Positions 56,907 to 64,000 of a stretch of 64,000 bases of DNA are shown here, piece by piece. The DNA is from Panonychus citri. Its lineage: Eukaryota > Arthropoda > Arachnida > Trombidiformes > Tetranychidae. A program made the translations under genes and the position numbers. The stretch is from positions 186,001 through 250,000 of the forward strand of contig NW_026515525.1 of assembly GCF_014898815.1 (NCBI RefSeq). The letters are read 5' to 3'. Below the pieces are notes generated by a model. The model made no database searches, was not told the origin of the DNA, and saw only the letters and a list, made by a program, of their open reading frames with translations. The first letter of the stretch is position 1. Every line of letters starts with the position of its first letter.

Positions 56907-57121
56907 GTGTTATTTTACCAGTGACCTGAATGACTTTGATCTTGATATTTTAACAAGGTAAATGGGTTGCTATGAACTTGAAGTGACCTCTAAATATTCT
57001 GAGAAGGGCTTAAAAACAGTTCCTAGCAAATGACCTTGATCTCCATATTAAATTCTAGGAGCCTAGTTTACGCGAATCTGTTACCATTTTGACTTATCAT
57101 TTGTTGTCTGTAACTGAGTCG
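56652..57121. repeat. Direct repeat, copy 2
   Basis: Partner of 53890-54358, near identical, ending at ACTGAGTCGA in both copies. Confidence 0.85.
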
Positions 57122-57520
57122 ACCATTAATGCTTTAGAATGAGGACAAGAAGACCATTTAGAGCATCACCCTCTGCTTCGAGAACTCTCCTCAATAAACA
57201 AAGAGATAATTTTACTAAACCGATGGCTGTTGTTGCATTAGAAAATTTTGTTGCATCGAGGAAAGTATCCCAAGCAATAGTTATTATTGATAGGATTTGA
57301 TCCACTCAGAGGAATCTCCGAAACATAAACCTAAACTCAAGGAATCGTTCAGGAATATGTTTAACGGTTCATCGTCGTGGATTCATTACTTTCAATCAAT
57401 GGATTGCTGCAGTCAAATCTCATTTCCATATTCGCATGACATCAGCTTTAGCTTACACTAGATAAGCTAAAGTCATCCGAATGTATCCAAGAATAGAATA
57501 TCTTTCCATAGAAAGACGAG
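57122..57520. other. Decayed extension of the direct repeat
   Basis: Diverged similarity to 54440-54710 runs to about 57410. A perfect 10-bp hairpin CTTTAGCTTA...TAAGCTAAAG lies at about 57451-57477, just before the Gypsy element's LTR candidate. Confidence 0.4.
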
Positions 57521-57819
57521 TGTTGGAAAATCAATTATATATGTAATGTTTCAATCAGCTAATTCAGTTGACCAAAAAACTTTACGTTTTAAAACTTGTC
57601 TTTACAATTAGACAAATAGAAAGAAGATTTTTCTTTAGCAATTTTCTCTTACTTTTCTCTGTCTTTTTCTCTTTCTATTTATACGAAATTTATCATCTTT
57701 ATCTTCTTTCTTACCTTTATCCCAACAGTTTCAAATCTTTACAACGGTCGAGAAAAGGGTACTAATAATAATATTATTAGTTTTCTCTTTGTCTCTTTCT
57801 CTTTGTCTCTCACTTTCTT

Positions 57820-57861
<42 letters not shown>

Positions 57862-57927
57862 TTCTCTTTACCTCTTCTCATCCTTTGGTACTTAACCAAA
57901 ACACTTAACTATTGGAAACCATTAACA
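57521..57927 (+). repeat. Probable 5' LTR of the Gypsy element
   Basis: 407 bp starting TGTTGGAAAATC and ending CATTAACA, followed by ATT and TGGATCTCAATTGAG as a primer-site candidate. No second copy was found in the window, so the call rests on termini and position only. Confidence 0.4.
57823..57854. repeat. (CT)n microsatellite in the Gypsy LTR
   Basis: An uninterrupted CT run in a longer pyrimidine-rich tract. Confidence 0.9.
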
Positions 57928-58260
57928 ATTTGGATCTCAATTGAGATAGTTAATCAATTTAATTTTGTTCAACAGATAAGTTTCAATCAATCTCGTTCAT
58001 GTAATTCAGTTAATCATTTGTTTTAGTTAAATTACTAATCATTTGTGTCTAATTAATAATATTAATAATAATAAAAATCTTAATTTCTTTTGGGTGACAA
58101 AATTTACTGGTGAAAACCTTACAAGTCGACAGGATAAATTGCCTCGTCTTTACCCTCACTCACTTCTGCTACTAAATCATCCTCACCAATTTCTGTTTAG
58201 TTACAACTCGATTGTTTTTATTTCTTACTATTCTCATCACAATCAACTCATCTAATCAAA

Positions 58261-59229
58261 ATGTTCAACGATGGTGATAATTGGCAACCTTCATCAGTTA
58301 ATATTAATAATAATAGTGAAGTTGTTCCTCCTCCACGACCACCTCCACCTGAACATTAACAACAATCAAATCACTTCCGCCCAAGACTACATATTTTTAA
58401 TGGGCATGATAAGTCGGTAACTATTGAGAATTGGTTAAAATTATATGAATCAACTGCTAATCGTTATAACTGGTCATATGATGAAAAAATTGATCTTCTC
58501 GCTGAATATTTAGACAAAGATGCTCTAAATACTTACATATCTGCTCGTGATTCGGGTGATTGGATCACAATTAAAAATAAACTAATTAACCGATTTGGTG
58601 TTAGATCAATTAGACCAAGTGTTGAATTTTGTCGATTAAAATTTAATCATGTCAAAAATGTTGACGAGTATTTCGAGTGTAAGAAAAGACTAGCTGGTCT
58701 AGCGGGTTTCACTGAAACTCAAGCAGTTGAATTAATGATTGATCATCTCTCAGATGAATTGAATCGATGTTTTTTAGGTCATCAAGTTAATACTTATTGT
58801 GAGTTTTATACAATTGCCAAAACGGCCGAACAACAATTACCTCGAAACGACAATAACAACAATAATAATAATCAAAATAAAAATCGTCAAGTATTTCATC
58901 GAAATAAACAATTCAATTATCACCGTGAAGGTAATAATAATAATAATAATCAACAAGGTGTTAAGAAACAACCGAAAGGAGCTTGTTATCGTTGCATTGC
59001 TAATGGGAAACCAAATCAATTTCACTGGTCCTCTGACTGTCCGCTCCGAAAGGACAATTACCATCAACCCAAAGTCAACTTTGTTGATTGTATTTCTCAA
59101 CCACCACCACCACCATCATCATCATCATCTTTTTCTCAACCATCCTCATCATCATCTCAACCTCATCATCCTTTCAATCAAGGTAATAATAATAATCATA
59201 ATAATAATGACAATAATTTAAACTTATAA
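58261..59229 (+). pseudogene. Gag of the Gypsy element, interrupted by one stop
   Basis: From the ATG at 58261 the frame runs to TAA at 59227-59229 except for an in-frame TAA at 58357-58359. Downstream it has the Gag core (HIFNGHDKSVTIENWLKLYE, LNTYISARDSGDWITIKNKL) and Asn-rich low-complexity sequence. A Cys/His knuckle follows (CYRCIANGKPNQFHWSSDC), then Pro/Ser/His/Asn runs. The last codons overlap the slippery heptamer. Confidence 0.8.
59217..59223 (+). promoter_or_regulatory. Probable -1 ribosomal frameshift site TTTAAAC at the gag-pol junction
   Basis: The heptamer T-TTA-AAC is in the gag frame, four bases before the gag stop (59227). The pol frame is exactly -1 relative to gag and has its nearest upstream stop (TAA 59214-59216) immediately before the heptamer. 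U-UUA-AAC is a known efficient -1 slip sequence. A downstream pseudoknot was not worked out. Confidence 0.7.
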
Positions 59230-62226
59230 GCAGATCTGATTCCAAACCTTTCCATCTCATTATCTCAGGTGAATTAAATAATAATAAAATTAAAATCTTA
59301 TTTGATCCTGGGTCATGTTTAACACTAATTAGTGATAAATTAGTAACAATTAATCAAATCATAACAAATAATAATTTCTCTTCTTTTTCTACTTTAACTG
59401 GAAATGGTTTTGTCTCAGGTCTTGCTCGAATTAATTTAACCATTGGTTCAATTACCAAATCAATAATCGTTTATGTTACTAAATTGGATTATGTTGATTT
59501 ACTATTGGGTTTAGATAACATTTACAAATTCAAATTAAATTGTCCCTCAAATTATCAAATTTTTCAACAATTAACTGAGGAAAATGAACAATCAGTAGTT
59601 CAATTGATTGATCCTCAAATCAATTTACCTTTAAATTTCCACATTGATATTGAATCTAAATTGAATTCAATTAATAATAATAATAATTTAATCAAACTAT
59701 TAACAAAATTTGAAAGTGTTTTTAGTGACAACAAATTTAACATTGGTGTTCTTTCTGAGGCACAATGTATCATTGAATTAGATTCTAAAATTCCAATTAA
59801 CTGTAAACCTTACAGAACTTCATCTATTGAACAAAATAGAATCGAAAATGAAATAACGAGCTTATTAAAAGCTAATCTAATTCAACATTCTCACTCACCT
59901 TATGCTTCTCCAGTCACACTTGCATTTAAAAGAGAAGATAATGATAAGACTCGATTTTGTATCGATTACAGAAAATTAAATGATAAAGTAATACCAGACA
60001 AATATCCAATGCCTCGAATTGAGGATATAATTGATAACTTACACAATAACAAATACTTCAGTGTCTTTGATGTTCGATCTGGTTTCTGGCACATTCGTGT
60101 TAGAAAAGATGACGTAGCTAAAACTGCGTTCATCACTCAAAATGGTCACTATGAGTGGTTAGTAATGCCCTTTGGGTTCAAAAATGCCCCCGCTATTTTT
60201 CAGCGAGCAATTAGAAATCTAATTGAAAAATATTCTCTCACAAAATTCTGTCACAATTATATTGATGATATAATTGTCTACTCACCTAATTTGTCCACTC
60301 ACATTGACCACATTGAAAAATTATTAACTGCAGTTTCAAATGAAGGATTAAAATTGAATTTCGAAAATGTAAAATTGCTCAATTAAAAGTTAATTATCTT
60401 GGACATAGTTTGTCTCTAAATGAGGTTCGTCCTCTTCACTCTAACGTTGATTCGATTTTGAAATTAACACCACCCAAAACAATAACCGAATTAAGAAGAT
60501 TCCTTGGTAAAGTAAATTATAATAGAAAATTCATTAATAAAATCAGTACAATTCTTGAACCTCTTCATCAGTTGTTAAGAAAAGAAAATAAGTTCGAATG
60601 GAACGAAAATTGTCAAAAATCGTTTGACCAAATTAAATTATTACTTACCTCTGAGCCAGTATTAAAAATGTTTAATCCAAATAATGAGTTGATCCTTGAA
60701 ATTGATGCCAGTAAAATTGGAATAGGTGCAGTACTTAAACAACCTAATGAATTAAATGAATTACACCCAATTGGGTACTTCTCAAAGAAATTAACTAATT
60801 ATCAGCAAAATTATCCAGTTACTCATCTTGAGTGTTTAGCGGTAGTTGAGTCAATTAAATATTGGCACCATTATCTTTATGACCGGAAATTCACCGTGAT
60901 TACTGATCATAGTGCCTTGACTTCAATTAGGAAAATCAAGAAACCGAATTCCCGCTTATTCACTTGGGCCTTTTTACTTGGTCAATACAACTTTGAAATT
61001 AAATACCGACCAGGTAGTGAAAATATTGAAGCTGATTTTCTGTCAAGAGAACCAATTTCAAATGAAGAAATTGAATCTCCTCTTCGTCTTGTTAATTTTA
61101 TCAATATTGATCTAATTAAAAATGAACAATTAAAATTACAATCAAATCTATCAACAATTGTTGATAAAAATGGACTTAAAATTAAAATTGATAAAAATGG
61201 GAATGAGAGAATCATATTACCTGAAAATTTGAAAGCTCAGGTCATGAACATTGTTCATGAACAATTTGGTCATTTAGGAATTAGAAAAATGATCACAGTA
61301 ATTTCCTGGAAATATTATTGGCCTAAATTGACCAATGATATTATTAATTTCGTTGCTAATTGTCGACCTTGTCAATTAGGCAAAACTAAAAGAATTAAAT
61401 TAATTAGTGACTTTGGACAATTTGGTCCACCTAAAGATTCATTTGAAATAATCGCAATTGACACAATTTGTGGGTTAGATGGATATAAGTGTAAGAAAAA
61501 GTATATCCATTTAGCTGTTGATCACTTTTCTCGATTTGTTTGGACAATTGGTTCAAATAATCAAACTGCTAATGAATTTATTAAATTAATTGAGAAAATC
61601 AAGAAAATGGGTAAACCAAAATTGATAGTTGCTGATCAATATAAAGCAATTACCTCAAATCAATTCTCTGATTATTTAACTAATAATAATATTAATATTA
61701 ATTTTATTCCAAAATCTGCTCCCCAATGTAATGGTCTGTGTGAGAGAGTTGGTAACACGATAATCGACAAAGTCCGAGTAAAAATGATCAGTAATAATTA
61801 TCGTTGTGGTTGGGTTAAGTTCCTCCAGCGATCAGTCGATGAATACAATCACTCTCCCCATTCAACTACCCAATTCACTCCTTATTATTTAATTAATGGT
61901 ACTTTACCTCCTAATTGCTCTGAAGTTAAATTCCCGCCTTTAAATGAAGCAAAGTTTCAGCTTATGAAAATAGTTTGAAATATCATGAAAAAAATAAGTT
62001 AATTTATCAACAACATCATCAACTTCATCAATTCAATCCAAATGATTTGGTTTACATTGTAAATCGTAGTGGTATTAATAAGGGTAAATTGGATTGTAAT
62101 CAATTTGGTCCTTTCAGAATAATTAATCAACATGCAACTAATATTTATAATGTTGCTAAATCAGAATCTCCATTATTAATTGAACAAGTTCACTCAAAGC
62201 ATTTAATCCCAATCAAATCAACATAA
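59217..62226 (+). pseudogene. Pol of the Gypsy element: protease, RT, RNase H, integrase; frameshifted
   Basis: Protease: ILFDPGSCLTLIS, with Pro in place of the usual Ser/Thr after the catalytic Asp, and LLLGLDNI. Reverse transcriptase: RFCIDYRKLND, FSVFDVRSGFWHI, AFITQNGHYEW and the catalytic YIDDIIVYS. RNase H: LEIDASKIGIGAVL and TDHSALTS. Integrase: the HHCC zinc domain (HEQFGHLGIRK to CRPCQLGK), and DDE residues in IAIDTICG, VADQYKAI and NGLCERVGN. The frame changes near 60365, late in the RT, and again near 61950, after the integrase core. The end reads through VYIVNRSG to 62226. Confidence 0.85.
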
Positions 62227-62292
62227 ACCAATCCAATTCATTAATCAAATTATTTCAATTTTGCTTTAATTTTACTTTTCTTATTCAATTAT

Positions 62293-62559
62293 TGTAACGA
62301 AATGTCAAGGAGATAGAGAGAGGGAGATTAAGTTAATAACTTAATTACCTTGTTTTTCTCTTCTCTCTATCTCCTGAAAGTCACCTTGTTTTTTCTCAAT
62401 TATTTAAGAAGAAATATTGTAATGAAATATAATAGATTATCCTTTTGATCAGTGAAGATCAAAGGAAAAGAAATTAATTAGCAATTAACCAGAAATAAAA
62501 AGTGAACAATTACTCTTATTGTGATTAAAACAAAAGTTTAAACCTAATAAGTTTCAACA
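62293..62559 (+). repeat. Probable 5' LTR of a second LTR element
   Basis: 267 bp beginning TGTAACGAAATG and ending TTTCAACA. It is followed by ATTT and TGGTGCCTCTGTGTGAGG, a primer-site candidate. It is unlike the LTR at 57521. It contains a long hairpin (GGAGATAGAGAGA near 62309 with its complement near 62362-62374, and an inner palindrome TTAAGTTA-A-TAACTTAA at 62328-62344) and one AGTGAA-loop hairpin (62442-62465). Confidence 0.5.
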
Positions 62560-63330
62560 ATTTTGGTGCCTCTGTGTGAGGGTTTAACCCACCCTAAATA
62601 AACAAAGTTATCACAAAGTGATGAATGTGAATTAACAATATTTTTTCCTCCTTTTTAAACTTATTGTAAACAATAAATTGTTATTTCAAAACTCTTACTC
62701 TACACCTAAAACTTTGTAAACAGGTTAAAATCCAATCAGTTGGCCAACAAAGAAGATAAAACATTGAGATTCAATTTGGTAAAGGTAAAGAAACTAAATT
62801 ATATCAATCTAATTTTCTTCCTGTGCTAAACCATTACCCATAAATTAGCCAAAATCAAATCTTACTCAAATTTCAATAAGAACCAGTGAAGGTTCAAACT
62901 CTCACTTGTTTCAACTGAGTCAGTGAAGACTCAAATGAACGAATCCTAACGAATTTTAGTTAATCAGATTTGAACTTGCTTTCAACCCCAACACCTTGAA
63001 CTTGATTCCAACTGAACCAGAAGCTCAGTTTGATCAGTGAAGATTAAGACTGAATCAGAAGCTTAGTTTCAATCAGTGAAGATTGAAACTGAACCAGAAG
63101 TTCGGCTTAATCAGTGAAGATTAAGACTGAACCCGAAGTTCGGCTTGATCAGTGAAGATTAAGACTGAATCAGAAGTTTAGTTTGAATCAGTGAAGATTC
63201 AAAAGGTGAAACAAATCAGTGAAGCTTTAGTGACCTCCTTCAAAACAATAAGAGTCAGTGAGGACTCACCTAACTTAAACTATCACTCTTCTGCATAAAC
63301 GAGAACAATAATTCAGAATCAGTGAAGATT
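62442..63330 (+). other. Array of hairpins with constant AGTGAA loop and covarying stems
   Basis: Stem-loops at 62442-62465, 62880-62895, 62916-62933, 63029-63048, 63065-63090, 63106-63125, 63144-63163, 63182-63203, 63252-63267 (loop AGTGAG) and 63317-63330, plus an imperfect one at 63213-63228. Each is closed by C-G around AGTGAA. Stems differ in sequence yet stay complementary, for example GAACC/GGTTC, TGAGTC/GACTCA, AGTTTCAATC/GATTGAAACT and TTTGAATC/GATTCAAA. They lie in the LTR and leader of an LTR element upstream of its gag start. Confidence 0.85.
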
Positions 63331-63857
63331 ATGCTCATTCACTCAGTTACTGAGCCAGTTAACCCATCGATTAAACTTTAAATTGACATTCAATAAAACA
63401 ACGAACTCGTATCGACCTTCGCGTAACCAATCAACGATTAACAATATCAACAATAATTAAAAGCTACTCAAATTCATTTAATAACATTGAGTCAACAATT
63501 AACACCCATAACCATTTACCCAAATAATAAATAATTCATAAGTTAAATCATTATTCCAATTAGACAAACAATAACCTGAACCAAGTTCTAAAAATCATAG
63601 CGAAAGAAATTGAACCAGTTGAGATTCGTCTTTACCATTCAATTTGACTTGATAACGATTACATTCAACGATCCGCCTCTACTCGATCTAATTATTCATT
63701 GACTTTAAATAACCTTAACACCTTTTAACATTAAAATAAAGTTATTACTCATCAATTAGTTACTTCAATCGTAAACTATAACTAGATTAAAACTAATCAT
63801 AAATATATGAACAATCATAAACTTTTACTATCCTTTGACTAACATCATTAGATTGAA
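63331..63857. other. Distal leader of the second LTR element
   Basis: 0.53 kb of AT-rich sequence between the hairpin array and the gag ATG. Nothing specific is seen. Confidence 0.4.
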
Positions 63858-64000
63858 ATGTCAGTACCTCCTACTGCACCGTCATTATCATCAACACCTA
63901 ATCAGGAATTCAATCAACCAACTCCTTCAGTTATGAACATTAATCTTTCTAACCTTTTAAAGAACCATATAACTATTGAACCTTTTAGGGGAGATAATGA
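63858..64000 (+). CDS. Start of gag of a second LTR element (cut by window end)
   Basis: ATG at 63858 opens a frame to the window edge (47 codons). It is Pro/Ser/Thr-rich, then NLLKNHITIEPFRGDN, resembling the F-x-GD start of Gypsy Gag cores, such as FNGDD in the element near 50.2 kb. Position after an LTR, primer-site candidate and long leader supports the call. Confidence 0.55.
   Translation, partial: MSVPPTAPSLSSTPNQEFNQPTPSVMNINLSNLLKNHITIEPFRGDN

Larger units (their letters stand above)
57521..62226 (+). mobile_element. Gypsy-type (Ty3) LTR retrotransposon, broken copy
   Basis: A probable 5' LTR (57521-57927) and primer site (TGG at 57931) are followed by gag, then pol in the order protease, reverse transcriptase, RNase H, integrase. 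That order is diagnostic of Ty3/Gypsy. No env is seen. Three breaks make this copy non-functional: a stop in gag (58357-58359) and frame changes near 60365 and 61950. No 3' LTR matching the 5' LTR was found; a different LTR begins 67 bp after pol. Confidence 0.85.

Noticed and set aside
62308..62327. Polypurine tract marking the Gypsy 3' LTR
   Set aside because: The purine run is one arm of a long inverted repeat and lies inside the LTR proposed from its TG...CA ends; no LTR pair supports the alternative.
62442..63330. Iron-responsive elements, because the hairpins contain CAGTGA
   Set aside because: IREs need the loop CAGUGN with a 5-bp stem directly outside it and a bulged C. Here pairing is closed by the C itself (C-AGTGAA-G), the register is one base off and no bulged C exists.
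1..64000. tRNA, rRNA, CRISPR or bacterial-type operon features
   Set aside because: None could be recognised, and the gene structures with introns show eukaryotic nuclear DNA.

Overview
The window is nuclear DNA of an arthropod, most likely a mite close to the spider mite Tetranychus. The basis is very AT-rich sequence, many short GT-AG introns with larger ones near gene starts, a glutamate-gated chloride channel, an arthropod-type synaptotagmin 1 and a tandem acid-lipase family. The species call is inference from composition and gene content. Exon coordinates were read by eye from splice signals and reading frame.

Positions 1-36,200 are mostly single-copy host genes: the 5' end of an Aurora kinase (minus), PEX12 (plus), a GluCl channel (plus), synaptotagmin 1 (plus), a metallophosphatase of the purple acid phosphatase family (minus), cyclin A (minus), a polyglutamine, possibly SLAIN-like protein (plus), an SRCR-type lysyl oxidase (minus) and TAF6 (plus). 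A non-LTR retrotransposon with intact reading frames (about 28.6-34.2 kb) lies just upstream of TAF6. It has two different zinc-knuckle ORF1-type proteins and a chain of small hairpins after ORF2. Aurora/PEX12 and cyclin A/polyQ gene are divergent pairs, and each intergenic region holds one CTCF-like core.

Positions 36,967-45,318 hold four tandem acid lipase genes that become progressively more damaged: two intact, one with a single nonsense codon, one 5'-truncated and frameshifted. A Harbinger-like MITE with 3-bp TTA duplications sits between the second and third.

Positions 45,300-57,500 are a repeat-built accessory block with no recognised host gene. A unit coding for two unfamiliar proteins (205 and 66 aa) is present in direct and inverted copies. 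The plus copy is split by about 2.95 kb containing a decayed LTR element, itself hit by an apparently intact mariner; the inverted copy shows the unsplit state. The block carries nine exact TGACCTTGA words, which is the FTZ-F1/ERR nuclear-receptor half-site.

Positions 57,521-64,000 hold a broken Gypsy-type LTR element with a TTTAAAC slippery heptamer at its gag-pol junction, followed by the start of a second LTR element. That second element's LTR and leader carry an array of hairpins with one constant loop (AGTGAA) and compensatory stem changes. The same hairpin also occurs in the LTR and leader of the decayed element at 49.4 kb. I regard this hairpin family as the most novel signal in the window.
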